From contig CAYXVZ010000008.1 in assembly GCA_964468345.1 (NCBI GenBank), positions 62,001 through 126,000 of the forward strand: 64,000 nt of DNA, read 5' to 3'. This DNA is from DALYLB01 sp964468345 (GTDB lineage Bacteria; Acidobacteriota; Blastocatellia; RBC074). Shown here one piece after another: positions 1-9,310 of the stretch (position 1 is its first letter; every line of letters starts with the position of its first letter). The translations under genes were made by a program, and so were the position numbers. Under the pieces are notes generated by a model that saw only the letters and a program-made list of their open reading frames with translations, was not told where the DNA came from and did no database searches.

Positions 1-1
1 A

Positions 2-298
2 CAGCGCGCGTGCAGCCTTGGGCTGATCGTGGGGATGGGCATTTTGGGGACCCTGATGGTCAGCACGTTTCGGTATGCCTCGTTCAAGGACCTGGGGGTG
101 AAGACGAATAAGCCCTTCTTTATTCTTCCGCTCCTGTCGGTGCTGGTGGCGGGCATCTGGTTTTATTCCGAATGGGTGTTGCTGGCCATCGCCCTGGTTT
201 ATGTCACGCATGGGCCGATATTGAAAATCTGGCAGCTTGTGCAGCGGGTTTTGAAGCCGGGACAGCCGGTCGAGGCGGATGGCGGGAACTCCGTGTGA
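2..298 (+). CDS. pssA: CDP-diacylglycerol-serine O-phosphatidyltransferase, C-terminal part (5' cut by window edge)
   Basis: The frame is open from base 2 and lacks its start and the catalytic CDP-alcohol phosphotransferase motif, which would lie upstream. What remains is the C-terminal membrane region: a LMVSTFRYASFKDL segment, typical of PssA proteins just after the catalytic half, then two hydrophobic stretches (FILPLLSVLVAGIWFY and VLLAIALVYVTHGPI) and a short polar tail. The enzyme would join serine to CDP-diacylglycerol at the inner membrane, the first step to phosphatidylethanolamine. It reads toward guaA with a gap of about 97 bases, so co-transcription is possible. The assignment rests on the SFKDL-type segment and the membrane pattern; another CDP-alcohol phosphatidyltransferase is possible. 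Confidence 0.72.
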   Translation, partial: QRACSLGLIVGMGILGTLMVSTFRYASFKDLGVKTNKPFFILPLLSVLVAGIWFYSEWVLLAIALVYVTHGPILKIWQLVQRVLKPGQPVEADGGNSV

Positions 299-395
299 TT
301 TTCGCGGAACCTTTTACGGCATGCCTGCCGTCGCGTATACTCGCCCTTACTGTATCCAATTCTCACATGATCAGGATTGTTAAAGGAGCGATTAC

Positions 396-1937
396 GTGTC
401 CAAACCCTTCGAGACGATCGTCATTCTCGATTTCGGATCGCAGTACACGCAGCTGATTGCCCGCAGGATACGGGAAATCGGCGTTTATTGCGAGATTCAC
501 CCTTTCAGCACGCCTCCCGCGCAGATTCGGGAGATAGAGCCGCGCGGAATAATTCTTTCCGGCGGGCCGAGTTCCGTCTATGAAGACGGCGCCCCCCATT
601 GCTCGCCCGAGGTTTTGAACCTCGGCGTCCCTGTGCTGGGAATCTGTTACGGCCTGCAATTGATCAGCCATTTTCTGGGCGGCCGGGTCGAGCCCTCCGC
701 CCGGCGCGAGTACGGCTCGGCGACGATTCGCCGCGCGCGCGAGGGGAAATTGCTTGCCGGCTTGCCGGAACAGTTTCCCGTGTGGATGAGTCATGGCGAT
801 CATGTCACTGCTCCGCCGCCGGGGTTTGAAGTGCTCGCCGCCTCGGAAAATGCCCTTGGCGTTGTTGAAGACGAAAGTCGCGGGATCTTCGGGCTTCAAT
901 TCCATCCTGAAGTCGCCCACACGCCGGACGGCAAACGCATCCTCGAAAACTTCCTCCGAAAAATCTGTGAATGCCACGCCGATTGGACGCCGGCTTCCTT
1001 CATTTCCGCCACGGTGGAAAGAATCCGCCAGCAGATTGGGAACGGCAGCGCCGTCTGCGGCCTTTCCGGCGGCGTGGACTCCGCTGTTGCCGCCGCCCTC
1101 GTGGCACAGGCCATCGGCGATCGGCAAACCTGCATCTTCGTCGATAATGGTTTGCTTCGAAAGAATGAATTTGAGCAGGTGCTTAAAGCGTTTAAGGATT
1201 ATGGCAAGCTGAATGTTCGCGGAGTCGCGGCCGGCGAAATCTTCCTTGGCGCGCTGGCCGGCGTGGAAGATCCCGAGAAAAAGCGGAAAATTATCGGCAA
1301 TAAGTTCATAGACATCTTCGAACAGGAAGCCGAGAGGCTCGATCAGGTCGATTTTCTGGTTCAAGGAACACTTTACCCCGACGTTATCGAGTCCCAGTCT
1401 GTCAAAGGGCCCTCGGCGGTGATCAAGAGTCATCACAATGTGGGCGGCTTGCCCGAGCGAATGAAACTCAAGCTGGTTGAACCTTTACGTGAACTATTCA
1501 AGGACGAAGTGCGCGCCGTCGGCCGGGAATTGGGACTTCCTTCCGAGTTGATCGATCGCCAACCCTTTCCCGGGCCAGGACTTGCCGTCCGCATCCTGGG
1601 TGACGTCGATCTGGATAAAGTATTACTTTTGCAAGAGTCTGATAACGTTGTGAGGGAAGAGATTGATCGGGCCGGACTGACGATGAAGCTCTGGCAATCG
1701 TTCGCGGTTTTACTTCCGATCCGGACGGTCGGCGTGATGGGAGATCAGCGGACCTATGAAAATGTCATCGCGATTCGCGCCGTGGAAAGCCAGGATGGAA
1801 TGACGGCGGACTGGGCGCGTATTCCATATGAAGTCCTCGATCGAATTAGCAGCCGCATCGTGAGCGAGGTAAAAGGCGTAAATAGAGTCGTTTACGATAT
1901 CAGCTCAAAGCCTCCCAGCACAATCGAGTGGGAATAG
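396..1937 (+). CDS. guaA: GMP synthase (glutamine-hydrolysing)
   Basis: Converts XMP to GMP using glutamine and ATP, the last step of guanine nucleotide synthesis in the cytosol. The 513-residue length is normal. The N-terminal class I glutamine amidotransferase domain shows the nucleophile-elbow motif GICYGLQ and the catalytic His/Glu motif FHPEV. The ATP-pyrophosphatase domain carries the P-loop GLSGGVDSAV, and the C-terminal dimerisation domain has RQPFPGPGLAVR and ends with PPSTIEWE, as GuaA proteins do. The start is GTG, preceded by AAAGGAG (382-388) at seven bases, which decides it over internal ATGs. It follows pssA and precedes a 286-base gap with two palindromes before dnaE. Confidence 0.98.
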   Translation: MSKPFETIVILDFGSQYTQLIARRIREIGVYCEIHPFSTPPAQIREIEPRGIILSGGPSSVYEDGAPHCSPEVLNLGVPVLGICYGLQLISHFLGGRVEPSARREYGSATIRRAREGKLLAGLPEQFPVWMSHGDHVTAPPPGFEVLAASENALGVVEDESRGIFGLQFHPEVAHTPDGKRILENFLRKICECHADWTPASFISATVERIRQQIGNGSAVCGLSGGVDSAVAAALVAQAIGDRQTCIFVDNGLLRKNEFEQVLKAFKDYGKLNVRGVAAGEIFLGALAGVEDPEKKRKIIGNKFIDIFEQEAERLDQVDFLVQGTLYPDVIESQSVKGPSAVIKSHHNVGGLPERMKLKLVEPLRELFKDEVRAVGRELGLPSELIDRQPFPGPGLAVRILGDVDLDKVLLLQESDNVVREEIDRAGLTMKLWQSFAVLLPIRTVGVMGDQRTYENVIAIRAVESQDGMTADWARIPYEVLDRISSRIVSEVKGVNRVVYDISSKPPSTIEWE

Positions 1938-1947
1938 GTTATCCATG

Positions 1948-1968
1948 ATGTCATGTTGCACATGACAT
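1948..1968. repeat. Short inverted repeat after guaA
   Basis: ATGTCATG and CATGACAT, 8 bp perfect, separated by five bases. It lies just after the guaA stop without a T-run, so it is more like a protein-binding palindrome or weak hairpin than an intrinsic terminator. Confidence 0.4.
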
Positions 1969-2010
1969 GATCAATCAAAAGTGCTTGCCTATATTGGGCT
2001 TTTGAGTGTT

Positions 2011-2034
2011 TTAACATTCAGTCCTGAATGTTAA
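2011..2034. promoter_or_regulatory. Palindrome in the guaA-dnaE gap
   Basis: TTAACATTCAG and CTGAATGTTAA form an 11-bp perfect inverted repeat with a two-base centre in an AT-rich gap of 286 bases. With only two central bases it fits a dimeric regulator's operator better than an RNA hairpin. It is about 190 bases before the dnaE start. The rest of the gap holds no gene that I can see. Confidence 0.4.
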
Positions 2035-2223
2035 TTATAGGGTAGAAGGAATTTCTTAGCGGTCGGTCATTGATTCATTAAAAAAACTGGCCATTGAATT
2101 CCCCTGCTGGAGGCACGTGCGCTGATGGCACTGGATTTGAGTGTCCATGAGTTGTTCAATTGTGTTTTAAATCGAGTTGTTTTGCTTAATTTTCTGCTTA
2201 AAGCTTAAAGAGAATTGACTGCA

Positions 2224-5200
2224 ATGAGCAAAGAATTCGTTCACCTGCACTTGCACACGGATTACAGCCTGCTGGACGGGGCGATCAAAATCGGCCCCTT
2301 AGCCAAGCGGGCGGCGGAACTCAAGATGTCCGCAATGGCGATAACGGATCACGGAAATCTGTTTGGATCCCTCTCGTTTTACAACAAGATGAAAGGCGAG
2401 GGGGTCAAGCCGATCATCGGAATTGAGGCCTACATTGCGAAAGGGAGCCGATTGGATCGCGGTGGTGGGGACACGCAGCCCGGCGAAAAGGCAACGAACC
2501 ACATCGTTCTGCTGGCAAAAAACCTGCAGGGCTACCATAACCTGATCAAACTCTCCTCTTACTCCTATATCGATGGATTCTGGCGGAAACCCAGAATTGA
2601 CAAGGAGATCCTGGCGGAGCATTCCGAGGGGCTGATTGGCCTGTCCGCCTGCATCAGCGGTGTGCCGCCCTATCTGCTTTTGCAGGATAAATTCGACCAG
2701 GCGGCGCAGGAGGCGATTTCTTTCAGGGACATTTTCGGCGAAGGAAACTATTACCTGGAAATCCAGGAGCATGGCCTGGATGCCCAAAAACGGATTCGAA
2801 AGCCGATGGTGGAGTTGTCGAAAAAGACCGGGATCCCGCTGGTTGCGACGAACGATTCGCATTACCTGATGCCGGATGATGTGAAAGCCCACGAAATGCT
2901 GCTCTGCATCGGCCGGAACCGGTCCTATGACCCGAAATTTCTGACCTACGGCGCGCCGTCGTTTTACGTCAAAAGCGCTGAGGAAATGTGGCAGGTCTTC
3001 GGCGAGGAGCCGGACCTGCTCCTGCGGACCCTGGAAATCGCGGAAAAATGCGACCTCACCTTCCCGAAAACGATCGACCAAGTCCCGGTTTATCCGGTTC
3101 CTGAAGACCACACGATCGACAGCTATTTCGAAAAAGTGACATGGGACGGCTTCGAGGAGCGCCTGCAGGAGGTTTGGCGGCACCTGGAAGCATCGGGCTC
3201 AATGCGGCATTCGCTGGAAAAGTACAAGGAACGCCTGGGGCACGAGATTGCCACGATCAAGCGAATGGGCTATTCCGGCTACTTCCTGATCGTCTGGGAC
3301 TTTATCCGCTATGCAAAACGGAAAGGGATTCCGGTGGGGCCGGGACGCGGCTCGGCGGCGGGCAGCCTCGTTGCGTATTGTCTGAAAATCACGGACGTGG
3401 ATCCAATCCAATATGACCTGCTTTTCGAGCGATTTCTCAACCCGGAACGCGTCACCATGCCCGATATCGACGTGGATTTTTGCGTCCGCGGCCGCGGGGA
3501 GGTAATTAATTACGTCAGCGATCTGTATGGCCGCCAGAACGTATGCCAGATCATCACCTTCGGAACGATGGCTTCGCGCGCCGTGATCAAGGACGTGGGA
3601 CGCGCGATGGGGATGGATTACAAAGAGGTCGAGAAGGTGGCGAAGATGATTCCGCCGCCGGTTCGCGGCCGGAACGTCTCCATCGAAGCCGCCATAGAAC
3701 AGAATCCGGAGCTGAAAACCGCCATCAACGCGGACGAACGCGTGGCGGAACTGATCGATACGGCGCGAAAGCTCGAAGGAAATGCCCGCCACAGCTCCGT
3801 GCATGCCGCGGGCGTCGTGATTTCCCCCAAGCCGATTTATGAGCTGATTCCCGTTTGCACGGGCCAGAACGACGAATTGACCACCCAGTTCGTGATGTCC
3901 GATCTTGAGAAAACTGGGATGCTCAAGATGGACTTTCTGGCGCTGACAACGCTGACGATCATCGACGACTGTCTGAAAACAGTGAAAAAGGAATTCGGCG
4001 AAGCTCCGAATCTCGCTGAAATTCCCCTGACTGACGGTCCTGCCCTGAAGCTTTTTGCCGACGGCTTGCTCAATGCCGTATTCCAGTTCGAAAGCTCCGG
4101 GATGGTCGAAATCTGCCGCAAATTGAAGCCGGAGAGCCTCGAAGATCTCTCCGCCCTGAACGCGCTGTACCGTCCGGGGCCTCTCGATGGCGGCATGGTC
4201 GACGATTACATCGAACGCCGGCACGGCCGCAGGAAGGTGCAATACATTGCGCCGCAGATGAAAGAGATCCTGGAAAACACCTATGGGATTCTGGTGTACC
4301 AGGAGCAGATCATGCAACTCGCGCAAAAGCTCGCCGGATATTCCCTGGGCGAAGCGGACCTGATGCGCCGCGCGATGGGAAAGAAAAAGAAGGAGGAGAT
4401 GGCGCTGCATGAGACGAAATTTATTACCGGCGCCGTCGAGCGAGGGATTTCCGAAGACAAGGCCCGCAAGATCTTCCACCTGATGGCGCAGTTTGCCGAT
4501 TACGGATTTAACCGGTCCCACTCCTTCGCCTATGCCTATCTGGCCTATCAGACGGCATACTTAAAAGCGCATTACCCGGCTCATTTCTTTGCCGCCGTGC
4601 TCTCGAACGAAATCACGAACACGGAGAAGGTCGCTCGCTATATCGGCGAAATGAAGAGCTTCGGGATCGAATTGCTTCCCCCCGATGTAAACACCAGCGA
4701 CGAGGGCTTCACGCCCAGCGGAAAGTCCATTCTTTTCGGCCTGGCTGCGATCAAGGGGATCGGCTCTTCCGCCGTGCAGACGATTATACGGGCGCGTGAG
4801 CAGGGCGGCCCTTTCAAGTCGATTTTCGACTTTGCGGACCGAGTGGATCAGAAAGGGGTCAACAAGCGGGTGCTTGAATCCCTGATCAAGGCAGGCGCCT
4901 TCGACGTGATCCAGAAAAATCGCGCCGCCATGCTCGCCGTCGTTGATCGAGCCATAGAGCAGGGCGCCCGCGCCCAGCGGGATCGAGCTTCCGGCCAGGG
5001 AGGGCTCTTTTCGATGCTCGATCCCGGGCCCGGCGCAGCGGCGGTCGTGGAAGATATTCCGTTGCCGAATGTGACTCCGTGGACTCGAAAAGAGAGTCTC
5101 TCCTATGAAAAAGAGGCCCTCGGATTGTACGCCAGCGGTCATCCGCTCGAGGAATACGCCGAGTCCATACAGGCGCTCACCCGTATCGATAGCGGCAACA

Positions 5201-5733
5201 TCGCCGAGTCGGCTGCTCACGGGGATACGATCGGCATGGGAGGCATGGTCATCGAGCTGGCAATTCGGACCACCAAAAAAGGCGATCGCTTTGCCCTCTT
5301 TCGCCTCGAAGATCAGTTCGGATCGGTGAAGGTCGTATGCTGGCCGGAAACCTTCAATCGCTATAAAAATCTGATCTCGGATGACCAGGTGCTGCTCGTC
5401 CGCGGGAAACTGGAGTTGTCGGACGAAGGAGAAGCGACCATCATCGCCGCCGAGATGCAGCAACTCGATGCGGCCCGCACGAACGCCGCCCGGGGCGTCC
5501 TGGTGCAAATTCCGGAACGCGCTGTCACTGCACAGGGGATTGAGTCTCTGTGCGACCTGCTGAGCCGGGCTCAGGGAACGGCTTCCGTCTTCATCGAAGT
5601 CGGGCTTGAGGATGGTATGACGGTTCGGCTTCGCCCGCAGCAGTTCCTGCGGGTCAAGGTTTCCGATGAGTTGCTCGCGGGAATCCAGGGCATCGATCAA
5701 CAATGGAAAGTCAATATGATTATGGGAGAGTAA
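2224..5733 (+). CDS. dnaE: DNA polymerase III subunit alpha
   Basis: Replicative DNA polymerase catalytic subunit, 1169 residues, normal for DnaE. The N-terminal PHP domain opens with HLHLHTDYSLLDGA and has ITDHGNL. The polymerase active site shows GPGRGSAAGS and the paired aspartates of MPDIDVDF near residue 412, with the third acidic residue in KMDFLAL. The C-terminal part has a helix-hairpin-helix region (LFGLAAIKGIG) and an OB fold (GDTIGMGGMV, then FALFRLEDQFGSVKVVCWPE). I chose ATG 2224, whose product begins MSKEFVHLHLHT; an in-frame TTG nine bases upstream is open but less likely. A GA-rich stretch (AAAGAGA) precedes it. The stop is followed six bases later by accA, whose ribosome-binding site overlaps the end of this gene, so the two are probably translated together. 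Confidence 0.98.
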   Translation: MSKEFVHLHLHTDYSLLDGAIKIGPLAKRAAELKMSAMAITDHGNLFGSLSFYNKMKGEGVKPIIGIEAYIAKGSRLDRGGGDTQPGEKATNHIVLLAKNLQGYHNLIKLSSYSYIDGFWRKPRIDKEILAEHSEGLIGLSACISGVPPYLLLQDKFDQAAQEAISFRDIFGEGNYYLEIQEHGLDAQKRIRKPMVELSKKTGIPLVATNDSHYLMPDDVKAHEMLLCIGRNRSYDPKFLTYGAPSFYVKSAEEMWQVFGEEPDLLLRTLEIAEKCDLTFPKTIDQVPVYPVPEDHTIDSYFEKVTWDGFEERLQEVWRHLEASGSMRHSLEKYKERLGHEIATIKRMGYSGYFLIVWDFIRYAKRKGIPVGPGRGSAAGSLVAYCLKITDVDPIQYDLLFERFLNPERVTMPDIDVDFCVRGRGEVINYVSDLYGRQNVCQIITFGTMASRAVIKDVGRAMGMDYKEVEKVAKMIPPPVRGRNVSIEAAIEQNPELKTAINADERVAELIDTARKLEGNARHSSVHAAGVVISPKPIYELIPVCTGQNDELTTQFVMSDLEKTGMLKMDFLALTTLTIIDDCLKTVKKEFGEAPNLAEIPLTDGPALKLFADGLLNAVFQFESSGMVEICRKLKPESLEDLSALNALYRPGPLDGGMVDDYIERRHGRRKVQYIAPQMKEILENTYGILVYQEQIMQLAQKLAGYSLGEADLMRRAMGKKKKEEMALHETKFITGAVERGISEDKARKIFHLMAQFADYGFNRSHSFAYAYLAYQTAYLKAHYPAHFFAAVLSNEITNTEKVARYIGEMKSFGIELLPPDVNTSDEGFTPSGKSILFGLAAIKGIGSSAVQTIIRAREQGGPFKSIFDFADRVDQKGVNKRVLESLIKAGAFDVIQKNRAAMLAVVDRAIEQGARAQRDRASGQGGLFSMLDPGPGAAAVVEDIPLPNVTPWTRKESLSYEKEALGLYASGHPLEEYAESIQALTRIDSGNIAESAAHGDTIGMGGMVIELAIRTTKKGDRFALFRLEDQFGSVKVVCWPETFNRYKNLISDDQVLLVRGKLELSDEGEATIIAAEMQQLDAARTNAARGVLVQIPERAVTAQGIESLCDLLSRAQGTASVFIEVGLEDGMTVRLRPQQFLRVKVSDELLAGIQGIDQQWKVNMIMGE

Positions 5734-5739
5734 TTGCTG

Positions 5740-6546
5740 ATGGATCTTGTAAACACTGCGGCGATTGAGCGGGTTCAACTCGCTCGTCACGAAAAGCGTC
5801 CTTACGCTCTCGATTTTATCAGTCGCATCTGCACGGATTTCATAGAAATTCACGGCGACCGGAAGTACAAGGACGACAGCGCGATGGTTTGCGGGCTGGC
5901 GAATTTCCGAGGCCGTGAAGTCGCCATCGTCGCTCATCAGAAGGGCCGCGATATGCGAGAGCGACAGGTGCGGAATTTCGGCATGCCCAAGCCCGATGGT
6001 TATCGAAAGGCCATCCGGGTCATGAAACTGGCGGAGAAATTTCACCGCCCTGTCCTTTGTCTGATCGACACGCCCGGGGCGTATCCGGGACTCGATGCCG
6101 AGGAGCGGGGACAGGCTGAAGCAATCGCCTCGAACCTGCTGGAAATGGCGCGACTGAAAGTCCCCATCATCGTCGTTGTGACGGGAGAAGGCGGATCCGG
6201 AGGCGCTCTCGCCATCGGCGTCGGGGACGTGATCAATATTCTGGAGAACGGCGTTTATTCTGTGATTACTCCGGAAGGCTGCGCCGCGATCCTGTGGAAG
6301 GATCAAGGCAAAGCCGCGCAGGCTGCCGATAGTCTGAAGGTCACTGCGCCCGACCTGTTGCGCCTTGGGATTGTGGATCACATTATTCCCGAGCCGGAAG
6401 GCGGGGCCCATAATGATTGGGACAAAGCCGCGGAGAATCTCGCGGAGGCGATTGAAAAGTCCCTCAAGATGGTCGATGGGTTGACGACGGATCAGCTGGT
6501 CGATCGCCGGTATAAGAAATTCCGGGCTATGGGCGTATTCGAATAA
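5740..6546 (+). CDS. accA: Acetyl-CoA carboxylase carboxyltransferase subunit alpha
   Basis: Alpha half of the carboxyltransferase that makes malonyl-CoA for fatty acid synthesis; acts with AccD in the cytosol. The crotonase-type fold is clear: RVQLARHEKRPYALDFI, the CoA-binding LIDTPGAYPGLDAEERGQ and the oxyanion-hole GEGGSGGALAIGVGD. At 268 residues it is about 45-50 residues shorter than typical AccA and lacks the N-terminal helical segment that usually precedes the RVQLARH motif. No in-frame extension is possible because the dnaE stop (5731-5733) lies in the same frame just upstream. GGGAGAG (5724-5730) sits nine bases before the ATG. No accD is present in this window. Confidence 0.95.
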   Translation: MDLVNTAAIERVQLARHEKRPYALDFISRICTDFIEIHGDRKYKDDSAMVCGLANFRGREVAIVAHQKGRDMRERQVRNFGMPKPDGYRKAIRVMKLAEKFHRPVLCLIDTPGAYPGLDAEERGQAEAIASNLLEMARLKVPIIVVVTGEGGSGGALAIGVGDVINILENGVYSVITPEGCAAILWKDQGKAAQAADSLKVTAPDLLRLGIVDHIIPEPEGGAHNDWDKAAENLAEAIEKSLKMVDGLTTDQLVDRRYKKFRAMGVFE

Positions 6547-6567
6547 AAACGGCATTCAGGCAATAAA

Positions 6568-6627
6568 AAACGGGTCCGATTTGATCTATCTTGAGCAGTT
6601 CTCCCATAGATCTTGTCGGACCCGTTT
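6568..6627. terminator. Bidirectional terminator hairpin between accA and ssb
   Basis: AAACGGGTCCGA (6568-6579) pairs with TCGGACCCGTTT (6616-6627), and inside it GATCTAT pairs with ATAGATC. A-rich sequence on the left and T-rich on the right, plus convergent genes on both sides, fit a terminator used in both directions. Confidence 0.75.
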
Positions 6628-6680
6628 CTATTGTTTCGACGGAAATGTCGGCGTGCCGACATTTTCGCTAAATTATTAGA

Positions 6681-7142
6681 TTAGAAAGGGATGTCGCTGT
6701 CGGACGGTCCGCCGAAATCGCCTTCGTCAGCATGCTGCTGCTTTGGCGAACTCTGAGCGCCGCTGCTCGAACCGGCGTGGGGACCGCCGCCCATTCCGCC
6801 ACCTTCATCGCCTCGGGAGCCGAGGAATTGAATGTCGGTTGCGTTGACTTCCAGCGTGGTCCGTTTCATTCCCTCGCGGTCCGTATACTCGGTTTGACGC
6901 AAGCGACCTTCGACGTAGACCTGCTTGCCCTTGCTTAAGTATTGGTTGGCGACTTCGGCTTGTCGGCCCCAGACCGTGATCTTGAACCAGGTGGTCAGGT
7001 CCTGAAATTCTCCCGTGTTGTCTTTCTTTCGTTCCGTCGTCGCAATGCTGAAATTGCAGACTGCCTGCCCCTGCGGTGTATACCGGATCTCGGGATCGCG
7101 TCCCAGATATCCTACGATCATGATTTTGTTGAACGAAGCCAT
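6681..7142 (-). CDS. ssb: Single-stranded DNA-binding protein
   Basis: Binds single-stranded DNA in replication and repair. The 153-residue product starts MASFNKIMIVGYLGRDPEIR, has the OB-fold core (FSIATTERKKD, WFKITVWGRQAE, GKQVYVEGRLRQ) and a Gly/Ser/Gln-rich linker, and ends with the acidic tip DSDIPF that recruits partner proteins. Upstream of the ATG at 7142 is AAAGGAG, which settles the start; the frame is open well beyond it but the extra residues do not resemble SSB. It is convergent with accA and divergent from recN, with about 265 bases between the two divergent starts that must hold both promoters. Confidence 0.97.
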   Translation of the reverse strand: MASFNKIMIVGYLGRDPEIRYTPQGQAVCNFSIATTERKKDNTGEFQDLTTWFKITVWGRQAEVANQYLSKGKQVYVEGRLRQTEYTDREGMKRTTLEVNATDIQFLGSRGDEGGGMGGGPHAGSSSGAQSSPKQQHADEGDFGGPSDSDIPF

Positions 7143-7407
7143 AAGCTCTCCTTTGGTCTCCTTGGGAAAAACGTTATTCAAGTGCAAAGCGGCCGAGGTC
7201 CGATTCGAAACCCGGCGATGACGGTATATTCCAAGACCTCTCGCGGGCCAACTCGTCCTGCATCTGCAAAAAGGTTGCGTCCGACCGATGATTTTATTCT
7301 TCCAGCCTACCTCATTGATCTGAGTCGAAGTATAATCCCTGTCCTTCGGGACGTAAATCAGTTTTCTGTCATCGGCAATACCATTACAAAACAACTCATG
7401 GACCCCT

Positions 7408-9138
7408 ATGCTGAGACTGCTCAATATTCATAATATCGCCCTGATCGACCGCCTGCAGATTGAGTTGAAGCCGGGACTCAACGTGTTGAGCGGGGAGACG
7501 GGCTCAGGCAAATCCATCATTCTCGATGCCTTGATGTTGCTGCTGGGCGAGCGCGCCGGGCAGGAGATCATACGCTCGGGCGAAGAGCGTGCTTTTGTCG
7601 AAGGGATATTTGAAATCGAGGGAAACGAGCCGTTGCTGCGCGTGCTGGATGAAGCGGGGATAGAGCCCGGGGGCACGGAACTGATCGTCAAGCGCGAAGT
7701 TTCTGCGACCGGCCGCGGGCGCGTCTTTGTGAATAATCAACTCGCCACGCTGGGCCTCTTGCGGGAGATGCAGCCGCACCTGGTGGATCTGCATGGCCAG
7801 GGCGACCAGCAGAGCCTGCTCTCGTCCGACGTGCATTTGAATCTCTTCGACGCTTTTGCGGCCGGGGGGAAGCAGCGGGCGCGGATCGCGCAGATTTACG
7901 ACGGCTTGATGCGGGTTCTCAAGGAATTGGAGCAGTCACGACAAAGCGAATCCGAACGGTTGCAGGCGCTGGATATGCTCAGCTTTCAGATTATGGAAAT
8001 CGAGCAGGCCGCGCTTCGCCTGGGAGAGGATGCTGAACTGGATGCCGAACGCAACCTGCTCGTCAATGCCGAAAAGCTGGCGCGGCTGAGCACGGAAGCG
8101 TATTCCGTGCTGCAGGAAGATGAGTCCTCCATGTTGACGAGGCTGGGGAGCGTGCAGAAACGGCTTCGCGATCTGGCGGGCATGGATGGCCGCTTCAGCG
8201 CCTATGTCGATCAACTGTCCACAGTGAAAGAAGTCCTGGATGATCTCGCATTCTTCCTCGGAGACTATATTTCCGGCATTCAGGCTTCGCCGGAACGACT
8301 CGATCAGGTGGACGATCGCCTGACGGAAATTGACCGCCTGAAACGAAAATACGGTGGATCGGTCGAGGAGATCCTGAAGGTTGCAGCGTCGCTGGCGGAA
8401 AAGCGCGACCGGTATCTTAATTCAGAAGCGCACTTCAAGTCGCTCGAGGCGGATTTACATGCGGCGATTGAAGAGTATCGGTCGGAAGCGGCCAGGCTTA
8501 CGAAGCTGCGAAAAGGCGCAAAGAAGAGCTTTGAGAATAAGGTGCGCGAGGAATTTGCGGATGTATCGCTCGGGGCCGCGACCTTCTCCGTCCGTATGGA
8601 CGACACGACGCTCAGCGCAACGGCGGAAAAGATTCGCGAATTTCTGGGGAGCCTGGAAACCGGAACCCTGCGCCGCAATGGGAACGAGATGATCGAATTC
8701 TATTTCACGGCGAACGAGGGCGAAGAACCCAGGCCGCTGCGGGCGGTCGCCTCCGGCGGTGAATTGTCACGCCTGATGCTGGTACTCAAAACAATTATCG
8801 CGCCCTCGCTGATTCCCAAGACCCTGGTCTTCGATGAAATTGACGCCGGGATCGGCGGGAAAGTCGCGGATTCGGTCGGCGTTCGATTGAAGCGATTGTC
8901 GGAGACGAATCAGGTATTGTGCGTGACGCACCAGGTGCAGCTCGCGCGGCACGCTGCTGCTCATTTCCTGGTCGATAAACACAGCGTCGATGGGCGCACG
9001 CTGACGCGTGTGGTCGAATTGGATCGACAAGGACGGATCGAAGAGCTGGCCCGGATGATCGGGGGGAGCGAAATTACCCCGCTCGCCCGAAAACATGCCC
9101 AGGAACTCCTGCGAACCTCGAGTGGAAAAGGCGCCTAG
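7408..9138 (+). CDS. recN: DNA repair protein RecN
   Basis: SMC-like ATPase of recombinational double-strand break repair. It begins MLRLLNIHNIALIDRLQIEL, followed by Walker A (GETGSGKSIIL, about residues 30-40), long coiled-coil arms in the middle, the ABC signature region AVASGGELSRLML and Walker B VFDEIDAGIGG near residue 475, then a conserved VTHQVQLA. The 576-residue length is usual. The C-terminal IGGSEITPLARKHAQELL is typical of RecN. No strong ribosome-binding site is visible in front of the ATG; the start is chosen from the conserved N-terminus. Confidence 0.97.
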   Translation: MLRLLNIHNIALIDRLQIELKPGLNVLSGETGSGKSIILDALMLLLGERAGQEIIRSGEERAFVEGIFEIEGNEPLLRVLDEAGIEPGGTELIVKREVSATGRGRVFVNNQLATLGLLREMQPHLVDLHGQGDQQSLLSSDVHLNLFDAFAAGGKQRARIAQIYDGLMRVLKELEQSRQSESERLQALDMLSFQIMEIEQAALRLGEDAELDAERNLLVNAEKLARLSTEAYSVLQEDESSMLTRLGSVQKRLRDLAGMDGRFSAYVDQLSTVKEVLDDLAFFLGDYISGIQASPERLDQVDDRLTEIDRLKRKYGGSVEEILKVAASLAEKRDRYLNSEAHFKSLEADLHAAIEEYRSEAARLTKLRKGAKKSFENKVREEFADVSLGAATFSVRMDDTTLSATAEKIREFLGSLETGTLRRNGNEMIEFYFTANEGEEPRPLRAVASGGELSRLMLVLKTIIAPSLIPKTLVFDEIDAGIGGKVADSVGVRLKRLSETNQVLCVTHQVQLARHAAAHFLVDKHSVDGRTLTRVVELDRQGRIEELARMIGGSEITPLARKHAQELLRTSSGKGA

Positions 9139-9310
9139 ATGCTGTGTTGCACGAAAAAGACGCCGCAGGACCTTGTAGTTCTTTCCGTGTTGGTATATAA
9201 CCACCTCACTCTGACCAAAACGAAAACTTCTACAGGGAATGGTATTGCGGAAACCGATAAGTTGATATTATGCAAGGGGTTGGAGCGCCTCACTTCGTTT
9301 AATACTTAAT

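Noticed and set aside
4561..6555. 664-codon open frame on the minus strand opposite dnaE and accA
   Set aside because: It lies opposite two well-identified genes, has no recognisable motif and follows their codon pattern, so it is a GC-driven shadow.
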